Assembly: GCA_029204225.1 (NCBI GenBank)
Contig: CM055095.1
Coordinates: forward strand, 9,640,243 to 9,704,242
Length of the DNA stretch: 64,000 bases
Source of the DNA: Diphasiastrum complanatum
Lineage: Eukaryota > Streptophyta > Lycopodiopsida > Lycopodiales > Lycopodiaceae
Direction of reading: 5' to 3'
Part shown: one piece after another, positions 11,231 through 22,485 of the stretch
Position numbering within the stretch: the stretch's first letter is position 1
How the letters are laid out: the number at the start of each line of letters is the position of its first letter
The notes under the pieces: model-generated
What the model was told of the DNA's origin: nothing
Seen by the model: only the letters and a program-made list of their open reading frames with translations
Database searches by the model: none
Made by a program: the position numbers and the translations under genes

Positions 11231-11244
11231 TGGCTCTGATACCA
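11231..11244 (-). other. Primer-binding site of copia element C
   Basis: The minus strand reads TGGTATCAGAGCCA, a 14-base match to the initiator-Met tRNA type site, directly adjoining the LTR that starts at 11245. Confidence 0.92.
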
Positions 11245-11663
11245 TGTAGGAATCCAAAATCAAGACTATTCATTAACACAAAGTATTCTCAAAGAGAAGA
11301 GAAGGATGGTTAGATGACCCTCTTGTAGAAACTTGTGGACAACCAATATGAACAGTAGATTGCTTAACAAAAGTGTGTCTCATACAAATGAATGGCTACA
11401 TATAAGTAGTTCAAGATGGCTATGTACCTTCATGACTGTTGGCTGTCCAATAACTTGACTAATGGCTATCTAGCTACCATAAGTTACATAAAATAATTAC
11501 GTACTCCAAATAACAAGTTAGGTACTTAATTCACATGTATAGGCCCCTAGTGGACCCACGAGTCCCTACAAGTTAGTTTCATATTAACTTGGGCCTAAAA
11601 TATAAATGACCATGGTTACACAGATCTCGACCTTTTGGGTCATAGTAACCTATGGCTTCTACA
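11245..11663 (-). repeat. Right (5') LTR of copia element C
   Basis: 419 bases, the upstream LTR in element orientation, matching 10310-10724. It ends at TTCTACA; after it hAT sequence resumes within about 20 bases. Confidence 0.83.
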
Positions 11664-11684
11664 TCATTTACATTTATTATTCTA

Positions 11685-12541
11685 ACATGTATGTTCATTG
11701 TTTTGGAGCGGCTCATAAAAGTGTATGGAAGCTTGAGGATGACAGTGGTTTCAAACCATTGGGCAGAGTGGGGCCCACCATCACGAGATGCCAGGGCCAA
11801 GAGATTTGAGGCGATCATGATGGGGACTTCATTTTGGGATGATGCACGTTCTTGAGACTTGAATGCTCAAACTTCACTCTTGATTGTTTGCAGGCTGGAA
11901 GAAGTAAGAGGCCTATTTCTAGACAGGTGGTAGTGGTTCCATCAACCTCTGCATGTCGTGGCTTGCTTGCTTCATCCACTATGGAGGAAGGAAGATCAAT
12001 TCCATGATCGAGAGCTCAGGCAAGGATGACATGCCTATGTCTCTTTTGTCTATCCTGATCCCAGGGATTAAGATGCACTCATGGATGACTTGAATTTATT
12101 CAGGTATGTAATTAGTAAATTGTAATAGGTATTCATGTATGTATTCATATATGTAGTATGTAAATTTGTAATGAAGTCTAAGCTAGTTAAAACCTGATAG
12201 TAGTAAGCATTTAGTATTTACTATTTTGAATGGTCATTGGTGATGAATGTTGAATGTTTAGGACCAAGCGCCTCAATTTCGTTCGTGTAGCTGCCATGTT
12301 GAGGGAAGGGCAATTGCGCCCTGTTTCATGGTGGATGAAGTACGGGAATGATGTTCCCAAGTTGCAGAAACTTGCCATCCGCGTCCTCTCACAAGATTGC
12401 ACAACAATTGTATGTGAGAGAAATTGGAGTGTGTTCTCTCTGATTCATACGAAGAGGAGGAACAAACTTTCTTTCTATGCGTTGCACGCAACCCATCACA
12501 GTCTCAAATATCCAAGAACTCGCAGAAATTATAAACAGTAA
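11685..12541 (+). pseudogene. hAT transposase, central segment and dimerisation domain
   Basis: At about 11685-11853 the text IVLERLIKVYGSLRMTV, NHWAEWGPPSRDARAKRFE and TSFWDDA is the hAT segment that normally follows RFAT; the matching RFA lies at about 10298-10306 on the other side of the inserted copia element. At 12254-12541 is the hAT C-terminal dimerisation region (PVSWWMKYGNDVPKLQKLAI; SQDCTTIVCERNWSVFSLIH; TKRRNKLSFYALH), which is nearly intact. The 11,900-12,250 interval is intronic or spacer. Confidence 0.85.
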
Positions 12542-13398
12542 AGTTATAAATTATAGTTACAACTTTGAACTTACAATGCACTGACCATTGACTACTTGGC
12601 ACTAAGTTCTAACTAGTAACAAATCACAAATTACAATTCAAGACAAGAGTCAAAAGTTTAAACTTTAAAGTTTAAAGTAAAAGCAATGAGCATAAATAAC
12701 AAGAGTGTCAAGCATGGCCTCAAGGATCAAGCCTGAGGCCCCATGAGTCTGAAGTCAATTGTCACATGTAATATGTATAACTATTATGCTAGAGCCTAGA
12801 GTATGCCACTATCATCTATGCTGAGTACTGAGTAGTGAGTGCCCCCCCCATCTAGGCTCTAGTTGCCCGCCTCGGACGCTGTCGTCGTGGAGGCACTGGC
12901 ATGTCCTCAGGCTCAATGTCATCCTCCCCATCATCAGAGTCACCCTCATCCTCCTTCGATCCCTCACCCTCAGTGGCGGATTCCTCATCTGAGTCAAAGC
13001 CAAAGGGACTCTTAGAGGTGTCTGAGACTGCTGCATGGCTCAGACCCTCTCCTGCGCTCCTAGTCCTACGTGCTGCAGCTTGAGTGGTAGGCCCTTTTTT
13101 TTTTAACCCTGTTCTGATACTGAAATTGGATATGCCTGATAAGAAGGATATATGACATAAAAGTAAGAAAATAATTGACCTGACCAGATTTGGATAGACA
13201 CAGATTTGGACCTGATCCATTATAGATTTGGACAAACAAATAGGACTTAATCCATAATAGAAGTTTTGGTCCAAAATAGGACTTGACCACACAAACACAA
13301 ATTTCTGGTTTTTATTGGCATTTTTTTGGCCTTTTTTTAGAATTTTTTTGGGTTGTTTTTGTTGGGAAATTGAAAATAATAATAATTAATTAATTAAT
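12542..13398. other. Spacer after the hAT; acidic open frame on the minus strand
   Basis: Mostly AT-rich spacer. On the minus strand about 12852-13090 is GC-rich and open, encoding an acidic low-complexity tail (FGFDSDEESATEGEGSKEDE, then basic PPRRQRPRRATRA). It could be the tail of a transposon or nuclear protein; I recognise no domain and no start can be chosen. Confidence 0.4.
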
Positions 13399-13471
13399 TG
13401 TACGGTTCACCACGGTTTTGGCCAAAATTTTTAGTGAACCGTACGGTTCACTAAACCGTGGTGAACTGTGG
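13399..13471. repeat. Nested palindrome around GTGAACCGTACGGTTCAC
   Basis: A perfect 22-base palindrome at 13432-13453 (core GAACCGTACGGTTC) is embedded in a larger inverted repeat: 13401-13417 pairs with 13453-13469 with one mismatch (ACGGTTCACCACGGTTT type arms). The whole could fold as a cruciform or hairpin. It may be the end of a small MITE. Confidence 0.8.
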
Positions 13472-13487
13472 ACGGCTCATTGATACA

Positions 13488-13488
<1 letters not shown>

Positions 13489-13531
<43 letters not shown>
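13489..13531. repeat. (AT)n microsatellite
   Basis: About 21 AT units. Flanked on the right by GCATAGATGC; a similar CATAGATGC follows the next (AT)n at 13917. Confidence 0.95.
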
Positions 13532-13532
<1 letters not shown>

Positions 13533-13868
13533 CATAGATGCACGACGTTTCTAGAAACGCGTTCAGAAATGCTTTTCTGGTTTGGGAATGCGTTTCCCAT
13601 AAACGTTTTTTTTTAGATTTTATTTATTTTTATTTTTGTGGGCAATATGGGTATCAAATTATAGCTCTAATCAAGGGCATTGCATTTATGTAGGTTGCCG
13701 AGTGTTTCGATTACACTATGGTATGGTTTAGGTGCAACAATCCTTGTTGGATTCTGTCAATCTCTATGAATTTTTAAAGACCTGTTTTTAATTTTTTTCT
13801 AGCGATTTTGGATCCGGAAACGCGTTTCTAGAAACGTTTTTCTCCAGAAACGCGTTTATGGGCAACTA

Positions 13869-13918
<50 letters not shown>

Positions 13919-13960
13919 TAGATGCTTGCCACTTTCCGAAACGCATTTCGGGATTGTCTC
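13532..13960. repeat. AAACGCGTTT-type palindromic repeats around a second (AT)n
   Basis: Several copies of a palindromic decamer AAACGCGTTT and close variants lie at about 13540-13560, 13595-13610, 13815-13835, 13845-13858 and 13935-13955, mixed with TTTCTAGAAACG. A second (AT)n of about 24 units is at 13869-13917. The outer sequences CATAGATGC and GCAACTATG read as short inverted ends, which would fit a small MITE with an (AT)n target preference; this is inference. Confidence 0.6.
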
Positions 13961-14040
13961 GGAACATGTTTTCTTTTTTTGCAATATTGGTGTCAAAAGT
14001 TAGGGTTTTTTATGGTATTTTTTGCAAATTTTTTTATGTA

Positions 14041-14751
14041 CTGTAGGAGCCCACAAATCTTTGATAATACCTACTTACGTGTTGTTGATTCACTGATTCA
14101 TGATGCATTGATTCAATGGTTCACTGGTTCACAGGGACGGGGGCCTGTGCTCATCAAACTGTCATGACCATGTTATGTGGAGGCCTTTTGCAAATCGTCA
14201 GAGCTATGGATATCTAGCCCTAGAATGCCCTATGCATCATATCTATTGTTGATGCACTAGTTAGACATGCACTGATTGGAAACCATACTTCACAACATAC
14301 TTTTACAACATACAGATCAAATCAACATACAGACCAGTCATTTCCCTTGGCCACTTGGCCCCTATTTCACATGAGTGGCAGTAGCTGAGCCTATGTCGAT
14401 GTCTCTACATGACCTCTAATATTTTGACAACTCACGAGAGCAAAAGTTGTATTTATCAACATTATAGGTCACTTGGCCCTCATGTTTGGTCTGTTCAAAG
14501 ACATGTTAGAACATGATTTAGGGTTACCATTTACTGCAGGAGCCTACTGATCCCTGATAATATGTAGGTATTGTTGATTCACTGATTCCTGACAAATTGA
14601 TTCATTGGTTCATTGATTTAGGGTTTAGGGTCTGTGCTCGTCACACTGTCATGACCGTGTTATGTGGAGCTCAGACAACAAAATGTTAGAGCTGTGGTTA
14701 TCTAGACATGGAACGCCCTACGCATCATATCTATTGCTGATGCACTGATTA
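14041..14751. repeat. Diverged direct repeat of about 220 bases, 493-base spacing
   Basis: 14041-14270 and 14534-14751 share long runs: TTGTTGATTCACTGATTC, ACTGTCATGACC, TGTTATGTGGAG and CGCATCATATCTATTG-like text. The intervening 260 bases are not repeated, so it is an old segmental duplication rather than an active array. Confidence 0.75.
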
Positions 14752-15158
14752 GGATCATTTGAATTAGCTTGGCTTTGAGAATAGGATATGTAGATCAGAT
14801 ATCAGGAGCATCAGTCAAGCAATGTGATTGAACCATACACTCAAATTTGATTTTGCTTCATTAAAGTCTAGGACTCTTAGAGTATTTCTGAACTAAACCC
14901 TAAATCATAGAAGGAATCAAATTGAAGTTTGAGGGCATTCATAGCATTTGGAAATTTGGCATTATTTTACTACCTCCATTTAAGAGAATGGTCAGATATG
15001 TTTTCCATGTCTATAGATCACATTTTCCTATACCTATAAAACATATGAGTTTTTCAATGTGTTCGCAAATTTTTTTAAAACCTAAAAGAATTTCGATTTA
15101 TTGGCATAATAACAACCTAACCCTGGTGATCAATTCAATTAATAATATTTATTATGTA

Positions 15159-15160
<2 letters not shown>

Positions 15161-15214
<54 letters not shown>

Positions 15215-15421
15215 TAGTTGTGTTCCGGGTTTCGTTTGGGCACTCTATTGTCTCGATGACGGGCGGCTGGAGGTCAAAGGCGACAAAGAATGTGAGTACG
15301 AAATATGTGCTTGTACTCCAGAGAAAGAGAGAGAAAGAGAGAGGGAGAGAGAGAGAGAGAAAGAAACTTAGGTTTTAGAAAAAGGGAGAGGGAAATACTA
15401 GTGTGTTTGAGGTTTAGGAAA

Positions 15422-15486
<65 letters not shown>
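15161..15486. repeat. (AT)n and (GA)n microsatellites
   Basis: (AT)n of about 25 units at 15161-15211; GA-rich text at 15320-15365; a (GA)n of about 30 units at 15423-15486. Frames across them (Glu/Arg runs) are not genes. Confidence 0.93.
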
Positions 15487-15489
<3 letters not shown>

Positions 15490-16090
15490 GTGTAGGGTGG
15501 ATGGAGTACATGTGTGATTTTACTCTTTCAATTGCTCAGAAAGATATGAAAACTCATATCAAACCTTTAATGAAAACAAACCTTGAGTGGAAGCTCGTTG
15601 AGAGAGAGTGGTAGCTCATAGTAAATTTTAAGAAACTCGTTGAGAAAAGAGCCACTCGTTGGAAAGAGCAAAAGATCAGTTCATTGAGAGCTTGAGAAGC
15701 TTTGTTGAGCTACTCACTGAGTCTGAGCAACGTGTTTGAGGAGAGCTTGCATCCCCCCTATTCTCTGCTCGAAACGGCAGGAAGACGACTACACGACCTG
15801 AACCCCCTCCTCTTGGTGCTTGATGGTAGTTATAGCCTCCCCAGCTATCGCCTGCTCCTTATTCTTGGAAGACGATCTACAAATGGCCCGCTCCTCCTCT
15901 ATTCGAAGGTGTTCTTGATCTGTACGACGGCGTGGATCGGGCTAGCCGTGTGGAAGAATGCAATCTTCTAGGAGCAGGTCAGAGATCAGCCTTCAGACGC
16001 CCTTGTGCAGGTTAGCCAGCTCCGAGGAGGCTCTGAAACCGTCCAAGAGCGCAGGACTTTGAGCCTAGAATGCTCAGCCAACATACAATT
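15487..16090. other. Spacer, no supported gene
   Basis: About 15760-16060 is clearly more GC-rich than its neighbours and open in several frames on both strands, but no domain is recognisable. It lies downstream (minus strand) of the TPR-SET relic and may be a decayed continuation of it. Confidence 0.35.
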
Positions 16091-16882
16091 TCATGACTCC
16101 GATCCAACAGTAGAAACAATCTTCCCTGCACGGATCGATCTACGTAGTACAACGGAGGGCATGCGGGAGTCCCACTCAGATTCATTGCTACTCAAATTGC
16201 GGGTGCGTGATTCTCCAAACTTTTGCCAAAGCACAAATGTAGCGTAGGCAGAGGGAGAGGGGGAGGAACTTTTGGACATCTTTGTGGAAAATAATTTCCG
16301 ACCACGCATGCTCTTATCAGCCATTCTAATGTCAACAACACCCACATAGTCACTATAGTTGGGAATTGACGTTGATTTGTTGGAGTCATCGAGAAGGAAA
16401 TTCACAAACTGATATTCGCCATACTCACTGTCAGCATATGAATTCTACATTTGTCAAGAGAATCTCGAATTTCCTCTTGCCTCGAAAACTGTTGCAGTCC
16501 CACCTCCAGGCACTCACAAGACTGTTTATGCTGCACAGAGCTCTAGCTTTGCGATGGAAACTCTTCAAAAGCGATGGGGCTGAGTCTAAACCCAGTTCTA
16601 GGGTCTTGTCAGCAAGTGCCTTCTCGAATTTGTGCAGCCTTAGCCATGCCTCTGCTCTTGGTCGCTGCGTCAATGCATTTGGAACATAGCTCAATCGCTC
16701 CTAGCCACAACAATGCTGCCATCAATACATCGCTTAAGGTAGGGCTCCTTCACCGCAACAGCTCTGCCCTTGGGGAACAGCCTCCGCACAACTATTTTGA
16801 ACATGAATTCTCTCTCACACACATATAAGCTTATAGTAGACATCATACCCTTGTCCCTTGGTACTAGCCCTTTTGGGGTCAA
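16091..16882 (-). pseudogene. Relic of a plant TPR-SET domain protein
   Basis: Three minus-strand blocks in consistent order. First, 16691-16882: GRAVAVKEPYLKRCIDGSIV. Second, 16431-16694: a tetratricopeptide-like pair (PRAEAWLRLHKFEKALADK, then LLKSFHRKARALCSINSL). Third, 16091-16405: SDYVGVVDIRMADKSMRGRK then LFSTK, which has the form of the SET-domain start (consensus like VGPVEIR...GRGLFAT). TPR before SET is the arrangement of the plant SMYD-like/SDG group of lysine methyltransferases. Frames change between blocks and stops are present, so it is a pseudogene fragment. The match is from recall of the family only; a chance resemblance of the first block is possible. Confidence 0.42.
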
Positions 16883-18349
16883 GTGGGAAAAAGGTGGGTG
16901 GCTAGGCAGTGGGGATGGGATCCCACGCGCGGCCTGCAGATGCGCTCATTGCGTGACATCGTCTTTTGGACCAAATTGTTGCCGCTTTCCATTGCCGACA
17001 AACTCTGAGACTTACCACCTAAAACATCACATGGTCAAACCTTAAATGTGCCACATCCAAATCACTAAGATCAAAAGACATTATGAAGAGGATTAAAATT
17101 GCAAATCCATACAGGTATTAACAACAAGTATTTATAAGTGCAAAGAAATTTCAAGGAGCTCATGAATAGATTTGCATGAGCCTTAAAATATGAGGGATGA
17201 TGATCGAATCAATTGGTTTCTGTGCTTTGACATTTGCAAGGAAGCAATGATGTGTTTGTCCATATTTGTTCTATTTGAGTTTGATAGTTGGTTGTTGGTT
17301 CAGTGGATGCAATTTGGAATTTATAAGAAGAAAATAGTTTTTTGAGTGTTTGGAAAGGGGTGGTACTACTTAATGTGTTTATAATCGCCGAGTATTATGG
17401 ATGGAATATTTGTTGGCAAGTTTTGTAGCAATTGTTTTAAGGTTTTAAAAAATGTCGGAAGGTTTGTATACGATGGTCTGTATAGAGCTATGATGTGTAT
17501 TGCATGTCTTGTGTGATTGTTAAATGTAGCTATTATGAATTCAGTTTACGATGATTTTTTTGTGTGCATTCAATGTCAAAGACGTTTGTGTAACAATGAC
17601 GAACCGTGCTTGCTAGGACAAGTTATGGAATGAAAGTTTTGTTTGAAGTACTTTTCATGATTTCTTTCATATGGTTCTTGTAGGCATAATATGTGAGATG
17701 CTATAAGATTGTAATCTGCTATGATGTTTTTGTGATGTGCATCTAATGATCTAGTGTAGTGTTTGTATTATTAGATGTGTTTTTACTTTGTTTTGTATGT
17801 TTGGAATAATATGATACAAATTTATAATTGTCAGTTTGCATTGAATTTCTGCATGTATGCGAAGATGTATGTGAAAATGTTCATTTCTTAGTGGTCGTGT
17901 TTTTCTTTGATTCTAGATAGTGCAGTATATGTTAGGCCATGTTGTTTGATTCCAATGGGATCAAATGCCATCTTGTCAAGAGCAAGTCCTTATGCCCATT
18001 GAATTGTACGTGCTGTAGTGTTTTTTTGGTGAATCTATTGTTGATGTTTGGTTTGATTTGATTTGAATTTCTTTAACAATTTGACATATTGGTGTCTATG
18101 TATGTTCAATGTTTTCTACGTATAAAAGTTGAAGCTTGTGTTTTGTGCGTCTTCCGATTTTCATGTTCGTAAATTGTATCCATATCATAGGTTCATTACA
18201 TTCTAGCATTGCATTTTCGAACATGCCTTCTGCTCCATTCACAAGACCATCTTCAATGTGATAACTTTTAGCACATAATTCGACTATGATCCATTTTTAA
18301 AATTTTGATTTGCTCATGCAAACCACTTGTCAAAGCAATACCATTTTGC
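16883..18349. other. AT-rich spacer, no gene seen
   Basis: T-rich on the plus strand with many TGTTTG/TTTGTG words, no supported coding frame, no clear repeat structure. Confidence 0.5.
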
Positions 18350-19663
18350 AATAAGTTTATGAAACGATTAAAATATAAAGATAAGTATAGTTGCCTATTG
18401 CAAAACTAGTTGTTCACGATTTCTTGCTATGATGAGTAATGGCCAACGTTTATGGCCAGTTGCCCGCGACCTACAACAACCGGTAAAGCAAAGAACAACA
18501 TAACATGCTTTTTTGTAACATTATATTTTGTTGAAAAAAACCTTAACAAAACTTTCGTATTATACTTTGTTAAGTGCTTCGGTAATCAAAAGAGTGCTAA
18601 GCATCGTACATGAAATCCTTATACTAGTATGGTTGCTTAGCAATATAAATGACATTCCTATACTATTCTTATATTCGTCGTTCTTGGAAACGAGTGGTAA
18701 AAGAAGCAAAATTGTTAGTCTAAGTGCATTCAGTCCGGTTTCGTCGTAAGTGACGAACATATGTATCTTAAATATATAAAGATATAGAGTACTTCCTATG
18801 AACTTCATAACGTATACATCATTATTAAAACCCATGAAGGCTCTATCGATTTAGTACCTTAGAAGTGTGAGCCAAGTTAGTGCCCTAATATTCCATGATT
18901 AGTGGTCGTATATATTGCATGAGAAAGTGAAGAAGGTGACATTGTATCCAAGTTGGGTGTAGCAAGTACTAAGTAGATTAGGTAGTGTGCAAGGTGCAAT
19001 GTAGGCTCACGATGAATTGCATCAAAATCGCATGGATAAGAGAGAATACTAGTTAGCAAAGACCCTAAAAAAGTGAATTTTGGAACGTAAATTGTTGTTT
19101 CATATGTATAGTTGTCATATCTTGACTACTATGGTAGACCTTTTTGATGTTTGGTTAAGTTAGTGTAACTAGTGTGACAATACTGTAATAGCTAGTTACT
19201 ACATTCAACTGTGATCTCATTGGTTCTATGTAGATGAGCTTCATCATTTATAGAAGTACAGGAGTAAGTAAAGTGAAATGATTATCATCCAATAAATTGT
19301 AATACAATAAAGTTGAGAATGTGCTGTAAAAGGCATTGTAACTAAACAAATTCCAAATAGAGTGCACAATATACCATCTTACTAGTTTATGTGTCTGTCT
19401 TATGGCCAATAAGTCGTTGGCATGGAGCCTCAAGCTACAATGTTTGATTGAAAAGCATTAAAGCAGGTAGAAATATCCAGAAAATGGCCATCAAAAAGTA
19501 AAAAAGGTTTTAGCCAGTAAAATGAAACCAAAAAAGTGTTCATTCGGTCGTATACCTCCAAAAAATGGCCAATACTAAGTAGAGCAGGTCGCAACTAGCA
19601 TAAAGAGGCTAGTAGCAGGTTACATCCAATCACAACGAGCATAAAGAGGCTTGAATATTGTAG
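18350..19663. repeat. Dispersed repeat, copy 2 of an inverted pair
   Basis: Reverse complement of 3195-4565, about 80-90 per cent similar by eye with small indels. The AGAGGCTAG subunit cluster is at 19590-19650. Neither copy carries an intact frame. Confidence 0.8.
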
Positions 19664-20328
19664 TGTTGATGTATTCAACAAAACAGACAAAACAATCAGA
19701 GATTTATCAGTTACAAATAACTATAGAGAAGCATGCATTCTGACATGATACTGAATGCAATAAGAAGGATAGATTGATTTAGTAAGTATCATATAATGAT
19801 GAGAGCGCAAAACAATAACGGATGAAACCACGTACTTTAAACTATCTCTGAGTAATTGAAAACTCTGTCTGATGCAATTATGTTGATAAGCAGTAAGCGC
19901 GAATAATAATACTCTAATAGAACGCTAATCAGGTCGCAATCACATTTGGTAAATATTCGTAATGCGCTTGCATTCATCCAGTTAGGACTTTACGAAAATT
20001 TACTTGCAAAGAAGTTAGGGCAAGTCTTTAGCTTCATATCAACTGGAACAATAGTTGTCGTTCTTCGACATGGTCGACTCCTTCGACTTTTGTTGGTGTC
20101 GTCGATAAGTCGGATGCTGTCCGATATGTCGGAGCCACCTGTTGAGCGGTTTTCGAGTATTTGTGCAGACTGTGTAGAAACACAAATAAAACTGTGGAAC
20201 TGGATAATGAAAATGGATGAAGATTAAAAAACGATTATTCAGATAAATCACTCCGATAGTAGAATAATCCAACCCCCTTACTCTAAATCCATGACTGCTT
20301 TGACCTTCAAACTTAGTTCTACACAAAA
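19664..20328. other. Spacer before a copia RNase H, possibly LTR
   Basis: No gene. For the minus-strand copia fragment at 20329-20645 this is where its 3' LTR should lie, but no second copy exists in the window to define it. Confidence 0.35.
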
Positions 20329-20645
20329 CTATCTGTGTGCATCCAAGCTTAGTGCTTTAGTGAAAATATCCAATGTCCTATCTTGTGTTTGACAGTATTG
20401 CAAGTTTACCTCTTTGTTGAGAACTTTGCTTCTGACATAGTGATATTTAATTTCAATGTGCTTGTTCCTAGAATGAAATCTAGGGTTGGTTGATAAAGCA
20501 ATAGCACTTTGATTATCACAAAATAAAGTTGTCAGAGCATATTGTTTCAGATTAACATCTGAAAATAAGTATCTCAACCATACTGCTTCCTTTGTAGCTT
20601 GAGAGGCTGCTATATACTCTGATTCAATAGAAGATATAGCAATCG
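20329..20645 (-). pseudogene. Copia RNase H fragment
   Basis: C-terminal RNase H of a copia polyprotein: KQTSIAISSIESEYIAASQA, WLRYLFSDVNLK, LFCDNQSAIALSTNPRFH, NKHIEIKYHYVRSKVLN and the end LDIFTKAL. It is a different copia lineage from element C. Upstream coding sequence is replaced by a (GA)n microsatellite. Confidence 0.85.
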
Positions 20646-20652
20646 AAGTTTG

Positions 20653-20655
<3 letters not shown>

Positions 20656-20717
<62 letters not shown>
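20656..20717. repeat. (GA)n microsatellite abutting copia RNase H
   Basis: About 31 GA units. It begins exactly at the lysine/serine codons that precede the conserved KQT of the RNase H domain, so either the array expanded inside the coding region or it marks a rearrangement junction. Confidence 0.95.
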
Positions 20718-20719
<2 letters not shown>

Positions 20720-21179
20720 CAAGGATGTTCAAGTCTCAAATTGGCATAGTCTCCTACTCATAAGTACAAGAGGTATTCTTTTATTCTTGAAAAAGGCCTT
20801 CTCCCTTTTCTCCGACCAACTACTTCAAAGCGACAAGGATTCTAATCCAAGCCTTTCACTAGAAATCTAGTGGTTCTAGTTTAGAAAATGGACTCTCAAA
20901 TGAATCATGTGATTTTTTCTTTGTGCGTCAAGATCCCTCACACGATTCACGTGAGTCCCCTTCAACTTGCTTAACTTAGAGCCTTTACTTTAGGCCTCTA
21001 CATTATTTTATTCTACTCTAATGCCCAAGTCGACTGTTCTTAGAATACAAGTTATACTACTTTATTAACTATGCTTGCTAGATTGGGCTTATACATGCAT
21101 GAAGCTACTGTCCTTCCTTGCACTTGTTTAGCCTAGCTATACAGTAGGTCTACTTGACCAACACAAAAGCCTGATAGAT

Positions 21180-21420
21180 GCGTTCCACAAGTATTTATTT
21201 CTTATGACGAATCCATTATAGTATCCGAAGCCCTTTCCAGATCTAATGTAGACAAATGGTGTAAAGCAATTGAGGATGAATGTGCATCACTGATGGAGTC
21301 TTGTTATGTCTCCAGCCAAAGCAAAAGTCATAGACACCAAATGAGTATTCAAATTGAAGCTGAAATCAAATGGTTGCATTTTCAAGTGGAAAGCACATAA
21401 AAAACTTGTCTCAATATCTG
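21180..21420 (+). pseudogene. Copia reverse transcriptase N-terminal fragment
   Basis: Plus-strand text reads SEALSRSNVDKWCKAIEDEC and then, after a frame change, TKWVFKLKLKSNGCIFKWKA, corresponding to the start of the copia RT domain (EA...W..AM..E..SL...W; CKWVFK.K...G...+YKARLV). It is opposite in strand to the RNase H at 20.3-20.6 kb, so it comes from another insertion or an inversion. Short and frameshifted. Confidence 0.65.
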
Positions 21421-22480
21421 TCCTGGAAGCATTCTGCCTTAGGTTGGGTTAGAGTTATTATCAGATCATTCAAAACTGACAAACTTCCAACTCATTATCA
21501 AAGTATAAGGATCACCAAGTGAAGATCCTCTAGATCCTATTGCATGCACCAAAAGGACTACTTTGAGCCAATCCACCTAGCGAATTGTAACATTCTTCTC
21601 CTCTTAAACATGTTTTGTTCTCAAAACAAGCAAGAAGTTTAGAACCAATGTTTTAACTTTCAAACTTACGGAAAAAATCATTATTCTTGGTCTGACCTCA
21701 AATATCAAATAAGTACTTAGAGTTAGAACAATTTCTCAATTGTTTATCTCTGCTCTGAAGAACTACATTAGCTTTCAGAAGTATCTTAAGCGATAAATTA
21801 TCCTATTGGGTCTGAGTCTCTCCAAACCAATAATATCACCTTCATTGCAAATTCAGTTTACATGAATCACTAGGTGAATTATTCATTATTTGAAAGATCA
21901 TATTCATAAGCTAAAAAAATTTCATTTTAATCATAGTCTAAAACTTGTCCACAATTCTTTGTAGATAATAATGCTTGTTGATATGTATATTATTAGAATA
22001 TCCAAATATTCCGAGACACAATAATTCAATCAACCAAAATCCCTAGGAGATTTATTAAGCCTCAAACCATTATATCTCAATCCAAAGCACTGCAACTACT
22101 CTAATAAGTTAAATGTCTCATTTCTAGCATTGCATACAAGAAATCAGTATTCTATATTTGTATCTCAATAGATTTATCTATATTCTATAAATTCGAAAAT
22201 CTATAATGATTCTTGTACACAAGCATTTATAGACTACAATCTGTAGTAGAATACTATCTACTAAAGTAAGCAAATCAACAAAATCAAAAAGTTTGCGGTT
22301 CTTTCATAATTTTACGTAATTGAAATTTTTAAATTTTGTTCAATATGGATCGAAAGCTTTTATGGAGGATGCCAATAAGCAAAAGATTGGAAAATTGGTG
22401 CATAAGCCTCCCACCACCAAATTGGATGCATGATGGCTCAAATCAGAGGAATAACTACTTGTTTTTCAGACCATATGCAA
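21421..22480. other. Spacer, no gene seen
   Basis: AT-rich sequence between the copia RT fragment and copia element B; no supported frame or repeat. Confidence 0.45.
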
Positions 22481-22485
22481 ATTCA

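Larger units (their letters stand above)
10310..11663 (-). mobile_element. Copia element C, internally deleted, inside the hAT
   Basis: Two direct copies of about 415 bases bound the element: 10310-10724 and 11245-11663. Both begin TGTAGGAATC and end near CTATGGCTT plus ACA, and differ at roughly a dozen positions by eye. A primer-binding site abuts the right-hand copy, which sets the orientation as minus. Only about 520 bases of interior remain, holding the end of RNase H; gag, protease, integrase and reverse transcriptase are gone. No clean 5-bp target duplication is visible (TATAT left, TCATT right), and no polypurine tract is seen at the inner edge of the left LTR, so one border may be rearranged. 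Confidence 0.85.
8460..12541 (+). mobile_element. Degenerate hAT-superfamily transposon
   Basis: Ordered pieces of a plant hAT transposase on one strand: BED zinc finger (8460-8642), DUF659 region (about 8995-9645), continuation with AHCLDLLVEDIG (about 9834-10125), central segment (about 11685-11853), and the C-terminal dimerisation region (12254-12541). Gaps of 100-200 bases rich in AACTTTCAAGTTTC-like text separate the pieces and look like introns. A copia element (10310-11663) interrupts it. Several in-frame stops and frame changes make it inactive. I could not find terminal inverted repeats or the 8-bp target duplication typical of hAT elements, so the outer limits are only those of the coding pieces. 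Confidence 0.88.
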
